From: Neocallimastix lanati (nom. inval.)
Taxonomy: Eukaryota > Neocallimastigomycota > Neocallimastigomycetes > Neocallimastigales > Neocallimastigaceae
Assembly: GCA_016946835.1 (NCBI GenBank)
Contig: JACVTC010000002.1
Coordinates: 1,787,501 to 1,849,500, forward strand
Direction: 5' to 3'
Length of the DNA: 62,000 bases
The stretch's first letter is position 1. Each line of letters starts with the position of its first letter. Under the pieces are notes generated by a model that made no database searches, had not been told where the DNA came from, and worked only from the letters and a program-made list of their open reading frames with translations. Made by a program: the position numbers and the translations under genes. Positions 12,130 to 24,181 of this stretch are shown here, in pieces.

Positions 12130-13640
12130 ATAATAAAATAAAAAATAAAATAAAATAAAATAAAAAATATAAAAAATTAATAAAATTAATAAAAAATAAA
12201 ATTTTTTAAAATGATAAATTATGAAAATTATATTATACGTATTAAAAATTTTTTATTTAATTTTTTTTTAAAAATTATTATAAAAAAATATATAAATTTA
12301 AATAAATTATTAAAATATATAAAAAAAATATATGAAAAAATAAAAAATAAAAAATAAAAAATAAAATAAAATAAAATAAAATAAAATAAAATAAAATAAA
12401 ATAAAATAAAATAAAATAAAATAAAATAAAATAAAATAAAATAAAATAAAATAAAATAAAATAAAATAAAATAAAATAAAATAAATAGTAAAATATGAAT
12501 ATAAAGTACAGATTGAATAAAATAAAATAAAATAAAATAAATAGTAGAATATGAATATAAAGTACAGATTGAATAAAATAAAATAAAATAAAATAAATAG
12601 TAGAATATGAATATAAAGTACAGATTGAATAAAATAAAATAAAATAAAATAAATAGTAGAATATGAATATAAAGTACAGATTGAATAAAATAAAATAAAA
12701 TAAAATAAATAGTAGAATATGAATATAAAGTACAGATTGAATAAAATAAAATAAAATAAATAGTAAAATATGAATATAAAGTACAGATTGAATAAAATAA
12801 AATAAAATAAAATAAATAGTAGAATATGAATATAAAGTAAAGATTGAATAAAATAAAATAAAATAAATAGTAAAATATGAATATAAAGTACAGATTGAAT
12901 AAAATAAAATAAAATAAAATAAAATAAATAGTAGAATATGAATATAAAGTACAGATTGAATAAAATAAAATAAAATAAATAGTAAAATATGAATATAAAG
13001 TACAGATTGAATAAAATAAAATAAAATAAAATAAATAGTAGAATATGAATATAAAGTACAGATTGAATAAAATAAAATAAAATAAAATAAATAGTAGAAT
13101 ATGAATATAAAGTACAGATTGAATAAAATAAAATAAAATAAATAGTAAAATATGAATATAAAGTACAGATTGAATAAAATAAAATAAAATAAAATAAATA
13201 GTAGAATATGAATATAAAGTACAGATTGAATAAAATAAAATAAAATAAATAGTAAAATATGAATATAAAGTACAGATTGAATAAAATAAAATAAAATAAA
13301 ATAAAATAAATAGTAGAATATGAATATAAAGTACAGATTGAATAAAATAAAATAAAATATAATAAATAGTAGAATATGAATATAAAGTACAGATTGAATA
13401 AAATAAAATAAAATAAATAGTAGAATATGAATATAAAGTACAGATTGAATAAAACAAAACAAAATAAAATAAAATAAAATAAAATAAAATAAAAAAATAT
13501 AAAAAATTAATAAAATTAAAATATAAAAAATAAAATTTTTTAAAAATGATAAATTATGAAAATTATATTATACGTACTAAAAATTATTTATTTAATTTTT
13601 TTTTAAAAAAATATTATAAAAAAATATATAATATTAATAT
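12130..13640. repeat. Minisatellite array of 18 units inside flanking direct repeats
   Basis: After an AAAAT tract (about 12355-12485), a core TAGTA(G/A)AATATGAATATAA followed by AGTACAGATTGAAT recurs 18 times, each copy separated by 3-5 AAAAT pentamers, up to about 13450. The array is bounded by direct copies of an AAATTATGAAAATTATATTA block (about 12199-12300 and 13532-13630). Two long minus-strand open frames cover it, but they only reflect the pentamer and core periodicity and are not genes. Units differ in pentamer number and in GTAGAAT/GTAAAAT, so slippage and unequal exchange both seem to have acted. Confidence 0.9.
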
Positions 13641-14359
13641 AAATTTGCTATATTTGTGACTGAAAAAAAAATAATAAATAAATAAATAAATTATTTAGAA
13701 TTTGAAAAAAAATAAAAAAAAATAAAAATAAAAATAAAAAATAAAATAAATAAATAAGATTACCGTCATTAGCAGAAAAAAAGAATTTCATAAAAAAATA
13801 TCAAACCGATATGATAAAGAAGAACTTCAATTACTAATCTTTAATACTATCTTAAAGAAATAGTAATAATAGCTCTTTACACAATAAATATTTAGAAATT
13901 AAATTCCCTGATAGTATTTTTCTTTGTTTCTAGTGAGGCATTTAGACATAACACAATATAGTTTATTATTTACTTAAATATTACATGTAACAATTATAAT
14001 TATTAGATTTATTTATTTTACAATTAAAATTTAATATATTTAGTATTAAATTTTTTAAATTATTGTTTTATTTAATTTATCATCAATCATATTATTTGAT
14101 ATTATTTATTCTTAAATATCTTATTTAGCACATGGTATATGTAATAATACAAAAAAATATATTTAAAAACTGATCGTGTTTAATATATAATACTAATTTT
14201 TAAATTTTTAAATATATTTTAATAAATTAATATTAAATATTAAATACAGTAAGTATTTATCCCTATATACTATTTAAAAATATATTATTTAAATTTAATA
14301 AGAAATTACTAAAAAAATAATAAATTAATTAATTATATTAATTATTATTATTATTATTA

Positions 14360-14390
<31 letters not shown>

Positions 14391-14459
14391 ATAATTATTG
14401 AATAATTTAAAAAAAAAAAAAGAGTTTTGAAAAATAAATAAATATATAAAAAAAAATAA
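13641..14459. other. Spacer with dispersed repeat, copy b
   Basis: Non-coding. About 13760-14060 is a diverged copy of the spacer repeat seen at 8281-8652. A poly-T run lies at about 14361-14384. Confidence 0.5.
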
Positions 14460-14900
14460 ATATAGAAATATATTGTTATTAATGTCTTTAAATTATAATA
14501 TGGATTATTGATCTTAAATTTAAATTATTTTAAAATAATAAAAAAAATTTTTTTACCATTGTTAACAATATAAGAAGCCTTTCATAATAAAAAGTGATAT
14601 CATCTAATTGATATGTTATAGAAAAACTTCTATTATTTGTTCTTCGATTCTATCATATAACAGTAATAATAATTCTTTGCACATTAAATCTATAAAAATT
14701 GAATCCTGAAAGTATTTATCTTTGTTGAGAGAATATAATTTAGCATTTACTTATATATTAAATGTAACATTAATTATTAAATTTATTTATCTTTACAATT
14801 AAACTTTTAATATATTTAATACTACTTATAATATCTATCAATAATTAAATTTTTAATATATTTAATTCTTCTTGTAATATCTATCGGTTATTAATTACTA
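14460..14900. repeat. Decayed extra copy of the duplicated spacer
   Basis: The TTATTGATCTTAAATTTAAA segment and AGAAGCCTTTCATAATAAAAAG resemble the region just upstream of the esterase promoters. It is followed by yet another copy (about 14575-14900) of the dispersed spacer repeat. This insertion roughly accounts for the spacing between copies 2 and 3 (5310 bp) being larger than between copies 1 and 2 (4608 bp). No esterase exon survives in it. Confidence 0.45.
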
Positions 14901-15420
14901 ATTTAAAAAAAAAAAAAAAAGTTTTATTAAATTATTGTTTCATTTACTACATTATTTTCCATATTATTTATATGATTTATTAATAAATTAATATTTTTCA
15001 TTTAGTACTTTACTATATTTAATAACACATATATAATATATCTAAAATACCAAAAAATTAATTCAAAAAAAAATTTATCCTTATAATATTTAAAATATTT
15101 TAATATTTTAAATTTAATAAGTAATTATTTAAAAAAAAAATAAATATAAATAAAAATAAAAAATAATAAAAACCTATTTGTTTATTATTTTTATTTTATT
15201 TTTTTTTTAATTTTTTAATAATTAATAAATACAAAAAAAAAAAAAAAATAAAATAGAATTAAAAATTAAATAAATTAATTAATAGATAAAATAATTTAGA
15301 GATGTATTATTAATATTAAATTAAAATAAGGATAATTGATCTTATATTAAATTGTAATCTTTAAAATTAAAAAAAAAATTTCTTGTTATTATTTTACAAT
15401 TATTTAATTGTTTTTATATT
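14901..15420. other. Spacer upstream of copy 3, no gene
   Basis: AT-rich. From about 15300 it matches the DNA upstream of copy 2 (AAAATAAGGATAATTGATCTTA). Confidence 0.6.
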
Positions 15421-15550
15421 AAAATTAAGGAAGCCGTTTTTATTAACTATTCTCTTATTGATTGACTTTATTTAATATAAAAAAAACATAAATCATTAAT
15501 TTTTAATAATATATATAATTTTTATATTATTTAATTTTTATATAAATACT
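15421..15550 (+). promoter_or_regulatory. Putative promoter of esterase copy 3
   Basis: Conserved TTAAGGAAGCCG block with the same TTATTAACTATTCTCTTATTGA core and a TATA-like TATATAAATA at 15539-15548, about 150 bp before the ATG. Confidence 0.5.
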
Positions 15551-15696
15551 CATATATTTTTCCATTTCCTTTTTTTTTTTTTTTTTTTATTTTATCAATA
15601 AATCAAAATTTAAAAAATTATAAAAACTTAGTAAATATATATTAAATAGTATTTATTATTTTAAATAATTAATATTATTAAAAAATAAAAATAAAA

Positions 15697-17023
15697 ATGA
15701 AATCATTAAATTTAATTAGTATCATCGCTCTTTTCATTACTATATTTGCTGTATCTGTTGAAGCAAGATGCAAAGTTATTAATCCAGAATTAACAAAAGA
15801 GTAAAAATCATAATAATCATAATATATAGATATTTATAATTAAACAAATAATGATTATATATATAAATAAAAAGGAATGAAAGAAAAATATTAAAATATT
15901 AAATATATATATATCTATTATTTATTTAAAAAATAAATAAATAGTACTTTAGCATACTCTGAAAATGGTGATCTTGATGTATATTATGATAAAGCTGCAG
16001 TTTCTAAAAGAAGACCAGTTGTAGTATATGTCCATGGTGGTGGTTGGTGTGAAGGTAATTATTTGAAATTCATAATAAATTTAAGAATATATAAAAAATA
16101 TAAAAAATTAAAAAAATATATAAAAATTTAAAAAATATAAAAATTTAAAAAATATAAAAAATATATTGATATATATATAAATAAATATTATATATTCGAA
16201 AGTAAAAAAAAAAAATAAATAAAATAAAAAAAAAATAAAATAAAAATTAAAAAATTATGTAATATTAAATATATTAAATGTATAATATTTTTATTTATTA
16301 ATAATAATAGGTAGCAAAGATAAGGAAAGTTTTATGGGAAAATTCTTCCAAAAGAAAGGATATGTTGCTGTTTTAATTAATTATAGACTTTACCCAGAAA
16401 CTGAAAATATGGATGATATGGTTGAAGATATTTATGATGCTCTTCAATGGACAGTCGAAAATATTGGTAAATATGGAGGTAATGCTAAGAAGATTTCTCT
16501 TATGGGTCATTCAGCTGGTGCTCATCTTGCTACTTTAACTACAGTTAAAGCAGCTCTTAAAATGAAGGTTAATGAAAGAATTCTTAAACCAGTTAATCTT
16601 AAAAACTTAGTTTCATTAAATGGTCGTCACAAGCTTGATGAAGGTGATGAACTTTTAGCAGGTATTGAACAATTAAGACAATTAGGAAATATTCCAGGAC
16701 TTTCATTCCTTGCTTTATATGGTGAAGCTAGAGAACATCTTTTAGTTGGTAAGAGTGGTTTTGATCAATCTAAAATTTTAAAGGATTACAAAGATAAATC
16801 AGTTAAAACTCTTGGAGCTAAGAAATACACGTTTATTGAATGTGATGAAGATACAGTTGATCCATTAGGTTTATCAGAACCAATGATTGAACAACTTGGT
16901 CGTGTTGTTAAAGAAGTTATAGTTGATCATAAAGTTTACCATGGAGGTCACAGTTATGTTCTTGATGGTATTCAAAATGGAGATGCTGAAATTGAACAAG
17001 AAGTTCTCAAGATGATTAATTAA
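15697..17023 (+). CDS. Secreted alpha/beta-hydrolase esterase, copy 3
   Basis: Exons are 15697-15800, 15945-16054 and 16311-17023, coding for 308 aa with introns of 144 and 256 nt. The secretion signal (about residues 1-23), HGGGW, GHSAG (Ser139), the acidic ECDEDTVDPLG segment and YHGGHSY (His285) are intact. The protein appears identical to copy 2, and only silent changes were noticed (for example CAT for CAC in the YHGGHSY region). It is the third head-to-tail member and lies 5310 bp after copy 2. Identical copies suggest selection for dosage or recent homogenisation. The acyl-ester substrate is inferred from the family, not shown. Confidence 0.87.
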
Positions 17024-17570
17024 TTTTTTTAAATTATAAAATAATTTTATTATTTTTTATTTTATTTTTAAAATAAAAATATATATATATAAATAGAATT
17101 AAAAAATTTTGAAATATTTATTCATATTAAAAATATAGATATTATAGAATGTATAGAAATACAGTAGAAATATAAGTTTATAAAAAATAATATTTATTAA
17201 TAAGGATTAAATACAAATTAAATAAAAATTAAAATATTAAAAAAAAATTAAAAAAAGTATTAAAAAAAAAATAAAAATAAATATAAAAATAAAAAAATAA
17301 TAAATTATGTATTTATATTAAATATTTAAAATTTTATAAAAATTAAAAAAAAAAAAAATAATAATAATAATAATAGAAAAAAAATAAAATAAAAGAAAAA
17401 ATAATTATAAAAAAAAATAAAATAAAATAAAAAATAAATATAAAAAAAAATAAATATAAAAAAAAAGAAAAGAAAAAAAAATAAATATAAAAATAAAAAA
17501 ATAATAAATTATGAATGTTTTATAAAATATATAAAATTTTATACAAATTTTATAAATTTATGTAATCTGC
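17024..17570. other. 3' flank of copy 3, no gene
   Basis: A-rich DNA with AATAA and AAAAAT microsatellites. Nothing else is seen before the copia remnant. Confidence 0.6.
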
Positions 17571-17589
17571 TTCAGTTGTAATTTTGAAA

Positions 17590-17691
17590 TTTCTTGATAC
17601 TTCATTTATACCAAACATTACATCGGGTATTATTACTTTAATTGTATGTAGATGACATTTTAATAACAGGAATTAAAAATGAAATTAATTA
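17590..17691 (+). pseudogene. Copia RT active-site fragment, inverted
   Basis: On the plus strand, DTSFIPNITSGIITLI (about 17596-17643) is followed in another frame by YVDDILITG (from 17645), the classic copia RT active-site strand. All preceding RT sequence is on the minus strand and stops about here. The fragment is therefore inverted relative to its parent element, with a breakpoint near 17692-17710. Confidence 0.75.
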
Positions 17692-18108
17692 AAGTAAACA
17701 TGATAAATTATTATTTTTATTATATTTCCCAAAGAGACATTTATCAATTTTGTATTTTCTATATATCCTATACTTACCATATATTGTGATATTTCATTAT
17801 ATCACATTCTTCAAGCTTGTATTAAACCATAAAGTGCTTTCTTATATAGCCAAAATTTATTTTTATTATAATTTATAATTTATATTTCCGAAAGGAATTT
17901 CTGGTTAATTATTTTTTTCTAAATTTGCATTCATATAAATAGCCTTTTGATCTAATTGTTTTAATTCCCAATCATACTTTAATGCAGTGGCAACTATAAG
18001 TCGTAGACTGTCTTCTTGAAGTGTTGGAGAATAAGTTTCTACAAAATCTTCTCCTGCAACTTGTTGACATTCAAGAGCTACTAGTATTGACTTTTTATTT
18101 TTATTATC

Positions 18109-18363
18109 CTATTCGACAAAGACCCATTTTGTGTCAATTTTATTTGTATCATTTGATATGTTATCCACTACTTCCATTACATTATTGTCATACATATTTG
18201 TTAGTTCATCATTTATTGCAATCTTCCATTCATCACCTTCTGATGAATTTATTGTTTGATAGTAATTGGTTAGGATGTTTGTTTTAATATTAAAAAAATT
18301 AAATATTTTATTGTTATTAGATTTTAATTTTTCTTTTCTGAAAGTTAAATTTTCCTCATTCAA
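18109..18363 (-). pseudogene. Copia reverse transcriptase, N-terminal part
   Basis: The product contains EWKIAINDELTNMYDN and ends in DTKWVFVE, the typical start of copia RT. After a stop and frame change, minus-strand sequence continues with recognisable RT text (GEDFVETYSPTLQEDSLRL and ATALKYDWELKQLDQ), then an ALYGL segment near 17800. It is non-functional because of several stops and frameshifts. Confidence 0.85.
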
Positions 18364-19210
18364 ATCAAATGAATTATTACTTAGAGATCTTTTCTTTTTT
18401 AGATATTTAAATTTTCTTTTATTTAAAAATTCATTATTAGATTTACTAGAATATTCATTTTCTTCCTTAAACGATTTATTTATAATTTTTCTTTCAATAT
18501 GATTACTAATGATTTAATATTAGAATTTTCTTTATAATTATTATTATCATTATTAATTTTATTATTATAATAATTATTTATATAATTATTATTATTATTA
18601 ATATTATCATTTTTACTATTATTATTTTTGTTATTACTATTATTATTGTTGTTGTTGATGTTGTTATTGTCAGTATTATTATTATTATTTAAATTATTAT
18701 CACTATTTAAAGCATTATTTAATTTTGAATGAATGTTATTATTATTGTTATCACTATTATTTTTCCTCTCAATTAAAGAATCCTTGAAATAAATAATAAA
18801 ATCAATATATATATCACAGAAGAAAGTAGTATTAATGGTAGCTTTATTGAAAAATAAATTATTTGGAATTTTATTACTGATACTTTAATGTAGGTTTAAA
18901 TTATAAAGATAAGCATCATAAAGTATAGAGGAATCCCAAAATTTATAAGGAAGTACTACCGAGTTAAGTAAAATAGAAATGTAACAATTAAGAGTTTAAT
19001 TCAACTGTTCAGTACGGCCATTTTGTTTGGAATTATCAGGAACGAAATGAAGAAAATTTATATACCATTATCATCTAAGTAATTGATAAGGGATTTGCTT
19101 ATTTATTTAATACCATTATCAAATTTTAAATTAATAATGTTATATAAGTAGTATTTGAAATAAATTTATGAAATTTAATAAAAATATTAGGAACATCAAA
19201 TTAGATAAAC

Positions 19211-19741
19211 TCAAAAAATTTCTTTTGAAAAATCATCAAGGAAAGTAACATAGTAATTAAAATCATTATAAGATGTTTCCAGTTTACCGACGACATCAGA
19301 ATGAACTAATTCCATAGATTTAGTGGCATTATTTGGAGAGTTTAGTAATTTTGCATGGGTAGCAGGTTTAGTCATTTTGTTTTTTTGTATGTTCAATAAT
19401 AAAATTTTTAATATTATTATAATAATATTATAAACGAGTATGCCATATATTAGTATCTATGTTATAAACAAAATTTTTGGAATCTATATTATTTGTAGGT
19501 ACTATGTCAAATGGGAATAAAATTTCATCACTCGCAATAGTATTTGGAATTAGATTATTATTTTTGAATATTTGTAAACGATTGTATTATTTACAAGTTT
19601 CATAATGATGGTACATCCATTTTTGAGAATAGAATGAGTGGATATTAAATTGTTTTGAACATTTAACACGTAATAAACATTTGATAGTACAAAATCGTTA
19701 TTTTTAAATTTACTATTGTAAGTACTTATATTTTCAACCAT
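19211..19741 (-). pseudogene. Copia gag-pre-integrase and integrase fragments
   Basis: Two open pieces in different frames. 19550-19741 carries the pre-integrase strand motif VYYVLNVQNNLIS. 19211-19396 carries the integrase-core start ELVHSDVVGKLE and YYVTFLDDFS. The later integrase region (LPYKFWDSS-like, about 18890-18960) follows on the same strand after further breaks. Confidence 0.8.
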
Positions 19742-21065
19742 ATCTAAAACCCCATTTGGATAAATGTTATTTTTATTATTTACTTTATTTTACTTTATTT
19801 AGATTTTTTTATGTTATTAGTTAAATTGATACCCGTGCCACTATCAATAATCCAATAAGTGAAATTAATATCATTTTTAATATTTGTATTATTACAATTT
19901 TGAATGACTGAAATATTTCCTGTGAAATCAATATATTTCATTTCATCTTCATTGTCATCATTATTTTCATAAGAATTATTGTTGTTTTTATAATTATCAT
20001 TTTTATTATTATTAATAAAATTACTAGAGTAATAATTATTTTTGTTATATCATTTAGAAGAATTTTTATTTTTATTATAACAATTTTATAATTTTTATTA
20101 CAATTATTATCTGCTTTATTAATCTCTTTAATTAAAAGATTATATTTACAATGGTCTGTAGAGTGACCTTTAATTCTGCATATATGAAAATAATCATTAT
20201 AAATTTTATTATTAAAATTCTAATTAAAATTTTTTTTTCCATTATTACTTTCTTTGTTTCTATTTATATTATTAACATTTAAATCATTTATAATTTTATT
20301 TTTAAATCTTAGTATTTCAGCTTTTTCAAAAAAAATCGTATCTTTTGTTTAATTCTTTTATAAGATCCTCAAATATTTTGTAATTATAAATTGGTGGTGG
20401 GTTTATATTAATTTTATCTAATTCATTTACGACATATAAAAATTTTATTCCCTCATCAAGGGTATTCTTTTTAATTTATTGTATTCATTTTTATATTATT
20501 CAATACGATTGTTTAAGTTATTAGCATATTGAATATTGTCATTGTTAATTAACATAAGATTGATAATTTTATATTCTAGAATGTTTAAAAGTGCTTGTCC
20601 AAATTGAAAGAAATGCTTATTAAATCTTTCAATTATACTATAAACAGTCTTGTATCCTTGTAAATATTCTTGATTCCAATTTTTTAAACAATTTATTATA
20701 ATAAATTAAACAGCGTTGTACGATTTTATTTGACTTCTGTTATTCTTTGAAAAATTGAATTTCATTTTCTTTAAAAGCTTCTAAATCATTGGTTATTAAA
20801 TGCCTTTTTAATGGTTCATACCAGTCGAAGAAATGTTTTTAATTTAAAACCGTTTAACTTTATAGAAATATAACAAAAACAAATTTCGTTATTTTTCTAT
20901 AATATTTATTAATGATGATCTTTTTATCATTAGATTCGACATCTTCATAAGAAGATATCAATTCGTTGTCCTTATTATTAATTGGAGCAGATAAGCTTGA
21001 ACTATCTTCAATATAGTTATTATTATTATTCTTTCTTTTTTGCCATTCTTTAAAACATTAATAAA

Positions 21066-21780
21066 AAAAATAATTATTAATATTATAAAATAATTAGAAT
21101 CATTAAAAACGTTTTAATATTAAATTTAATAATTGATCTCTTTGTAATTAAGATTCTTAATCTATTATGGAATAAATATAAAATATAATGTGTACACTAT
21201 GAAATATAATATTATTAAATATAATTTTATTTATTATTTATTTATATTTTAATAAAATATTTAAAAGACCATAAATATTATTAAATTTAATTAAAAAATA
21301 ATTTGTATATAAAATATAAAAAGGAAAATTATTTTATAAAATTAATATTTTAATACTTTAATGTTCAAAGTTTAAATATTGTGTTGAACATAACATATAC
21401 TTTTATATACATTATAATGATTTAAAATTGAATAATGAAAAATATTAAAAATGAATAATAAAATAAAAATAAAAAAAAAAAAATAAAAATAAAAAAATAA
21501 AAATAAAAAATAAAAATTAGGATTACCTTACTAGCATTATACCAGTCATTAACAATTCTTTTGAATTACATTTTTATTGGCATAGTAAAAAAAATCATGA
21601 TAGTATTTCTCTTGGTTCTAAGGAGTATTTAGTGGACATAAACACTTTCTATGTTCAAATATTACTTCATTGATACTATACCGTACTTTCTATTTACAAA
21701 TATTTTTTTTTTTGTATTTTATTATATTAAATATATATTAAATATAATAGAAATGAATTAAATTCACTTAATTAATTTGG
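21066..21780. other. Spacer, no gene
   Basis: AT-rich. The segment near 21525-21670 (GATTACCTTACTAGCATTAT...AGTATTTCTCTTGGTT) is weakly similar to the dispersed spacer repeat between the esterase copies. Confidence 0.45.
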
Positions 21781-21781
21781 A

Positions 21782-22036
21782 ATGTTCATTATATTTTCAT
21801 TATACCATTATTATTTTATGATGTTCATTATATTTTCATTATACCATTATTATTTTATGATGTTCATTATATTTTCATTATACCATTATTATTTTATGAT
21901 GTTCATTATATTTTTATTATACCATTATTATTTTATGATGTTCATTATATTTTCATTATACCATTATTATTTTATGATGTTCATTATATTTTCATTATAC
22001 CATTATTTTATGATGTTCATTATATTTTCATTAAAA
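21782..22036. repeat. Minisatellite, 39-bp unit, about 6.5 copies
   Basis: The unit ATGTTCATTATATTTTCATT plus ATACCATTATTATTTTATG recurs at 21782, 21821, 21860, 21899, 21938 and 21977, followed by a partial copy. Because 39 is divisible by three, it gives an artificial open frame of repeating peptide (MFIIFSLYHYYFM). There is no sign that it is translated. Confidence 0.9.
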
Positions 22037-22839
22037 AAAAACAAAAAAAAAACATTATATTTTCATTAAAAAAAACAAAAAAAAAAAAAAGAAAAAACAA
22101 AGTTTTAATTTATAAATTAATAAATTTTGTATTATATAATTACTTAACCAATAGTATATATCATATTATCTGTTTTACAGATATTATTAGTAGAAATTAT
22201 ATAAATTCACTTCATTATACTATAATTGATTTATGACGTATTTTCATTATATTTCACTACATTAAATAAATTTTTTTAATTAAAATTTATTTTGAATGAT
22301 CATATTCCTAATTTCCTTTTTTTTTTTTTTTTTTTTTTTAAATGTACTTTTAATAAATAAAGCAATAGAAATTCATCTTGTAGGCTAAAAAAAAAAAAAA
22401 TTGATTATGAATAAAGAATATATCAATATACCTGTTAAAGTATATATATCAATATATGTTCTAGAGTTGTCAAATATATATACTCATACAAAAATATAAT
22501 ATGGTTTTATTAAAATATAATAAATATATATTAAATAAATTAATAATATATTTAAATATAAAATATTGTTAAAATAATATATTTATCTAATTATTTTTGT
22601 TCTAGCATTAAAATAATTAGATAAATATATAAAATAATATAAATATTTAATAAAATAAAATTGTATTTTTTTTTTAAATTTAATTTATTATTTTAATTTT
22701 ATTTATTATTTTTATTTTTATTTTTTTATTTTTTTTTTCAAATTTTACTTATTAATTTTTCTTATTATTTAATATGTAATTTCATCCTCTTTAATGGATA
22801 TTAAAGAGGATTATAAGAAACATTTTCTTTATTAAAAAT
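22037..22839. other. Spacer, no gene
   Basis: AT-rich with poly-T (about 22318-22339) and one hairpin listed separately. Confidence 0.6.
22577..22630. repeat. Hairpin with 21-bp arms
   Basis: 22577-22597 is the reverse complement of 22610-22630 (ATATATTTATCTAATTATTTT and its complement), with a 12-nt loop containing GTTCTAGC. Confidence 0.75.
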
Positions 22840-24181
22840 TTGAAATATTATTATTCATAATTTTTAACATGAGCATAAATATTTATTTTTATATTATAAA
22901 AATTAATATCTGATGCTATTATATAAATATTAATATTAACTTTATATTAGTACATATATTAATATTTATATTGTTTATATTATTTATTTTCTATATTATA
23001 TTTTTTTTAAAGAAAATTGGAAGCATTAATTTAATGATTAATAAACTGAATTAACCATATCAAGTAATTGCTTTTCAATTCCAATATCCTTATTTTGAAT
23101 ACCATCAAGAATATAGGAATGTCCACCATGGTAGATTTTATGTTCAATTTGAACTCTTCTAACCGTACGTTTAAGTTGTTCAATCATTGGTTCTGATAAT
23201 CCTAATGGATCAACATTATCTTCATCACATTCAACAAATGTATATTTTTCGGCTCCAAGTCTTCCAATAGATTTATATTTATAGCTTTTTAATATTTTGG
23301 ATTGATCATATCCATCTTTGCCAACTAAAAGATGTTCTCTAGCTTCTCCATATAAACCAAGGAAACTAAGTCCTGGAATCTTTCCTAAATTCTTTAATTG
23401 TTCAATACCAGCTAAAAGTTCATCACCTTCATCAATCTTATGACGTCCATTTAAGGATATTAAATGCTTAAGATAAATTGGATTAAGTATATGATTATTG
23501 ACTTTCATTTTAAGAGCAGATTTAACAACTGTTAATGTAGCTAAATGAGCACCAGCCGAATGACCCATAAGAGTAATTTGGCTTTTATCACCTCCATATT
23601 TATAGATATTTTTTTCTGTCCATTTAAGAGCATTGTAAATATCTTCAACCATATCATCAATACTTTCTGTTTCTGGATAAAGTCTGTAATTAACTAATAC
23701 AGATACAAAATCATTTTTTTGGAAAAATTCACCAATATAGCTTTCTTTATCCTTACTACCTATTAATGATTAAAGTATATATTAAAACATTATAAATATT
23801 ATGAATAAAATTTAAAATATATAAAAAAAAAAAAAAAAAAAAAAATTATTTTTTCAATATTAAATTAAATTTTAAAATTAATTTCTTACCTTCACACCAG
23901 CCACCACCGTGAACATAAACAACAACTGGTCTTCTCATTATTCTTAAGCTATTATCATAATAAACATCAAGATCACTATAATCTGTATAATTGATAGTTC
24001 TTTAAATAATATATATTAGTTTTAATTGAATTAATTTATAAACTATATTAATAATAATTAAAAATGTTTTCAAAACATACTTTTTCAAAAGTTCTGGTTC
24101 AGGATATATACTACATTCAATAAAACCGAATGACATTAATGCTATAATAATAGCAATAGTGTTAAATAAAAATGATTTCAT
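22840..24181 (-). repeat. Left arm of a 1.3-kb inverted duplication
   Basis: This segment (esterase copy 4 plus about 200 bp of 3' flank) is repeated in opposite orientation at 27343-28688. Similarity covers introns and the 3' flank and ends close to the start codon on the other side. The 3.2-kb spacer between the arms is unique. Confidence 0.9.
23038..24181 (-). CDS. Secreted alpha/beta-hydrolase esterase, copy 4
   Basis: Exons on the minus strand are 24181-24081, 23999-23890 and 23759-23038, with introns of 81 and 130 nt at the same phases (2 and 1) as copies 1-3. The product is 310 aa. The N-terminus is a hydrophobic signal peptide ending in FGFIEC. HGGGW, GHSAG, DEDNVDPLGLSEPM and YHGGHSY are intact, so the enzyme should be active. 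It is clearly a relative of copies 1-3 but diverged over its whole length (for example YNALKWTEKNIYKYGGDKSQ against the equivalent YDALQWTVENIGKYGGNAKK), so it is a separate subfamily and probably differs in substrate preference. The longest uninterrupted frame, starting at 23652, is only part of exon 3. It forms the left arm of an inverted duplication with copy 5. Confidence 0.87.

Larger units (their letters stand above)
17575..21065 (-). mobile_element. Degenerate Ty1/copia-type retrotransposon
   Basis: Reading the minus strand from high to low coordinates gives copia order. First comes Gag-like sequence (about 20200-21060) with an N-rich stretch, then a CCHC zinc knuckle CRIKGHSTDHC (about 20150-20190) and an aspartic-protease motif WIIDSGTG (about 19820-19860). 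Next are a gag-pre-integrase segment (19550-19741, VYYVLNVQNNLIS), integrase (19211-19396 with HSDVVGKLE and TFLDDFS, continuing to about 18785), an Asn-rich linker (about 18500-18780) and reverse transcriptase (about 17700-18370). Many frameshifts and stops break it, and no clear LTRs were found. The final YVDD part of RT lies on the opposite strand (see that entry). Confidence 0.88.

Noticed and set aside
12490-13450. Regular repeats with spacers, CRISPR-like at first sight
   Set aside because: The spacers are AAAAT pentamers of variable number, not unique sequences, and the host is eukaryotic. It is a minisatellite.
12228-13462. Two minus-strand open frames of about 400 codons
   Set aside because: They consist only of repeats of FYFILFYSICTLYSY-type peptide produced by the AAAAT pentamers and the minisatellite core. 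Both overlapping frames look alike, so they are artefacts of repeat periodicity.
21782-22069. 95-codon plus-strand frame with MFIIFSLYHYY repeats
   Set aside because: The 39-bp minisatellite unit is a multiple of three and so keeps the frame open by chance.
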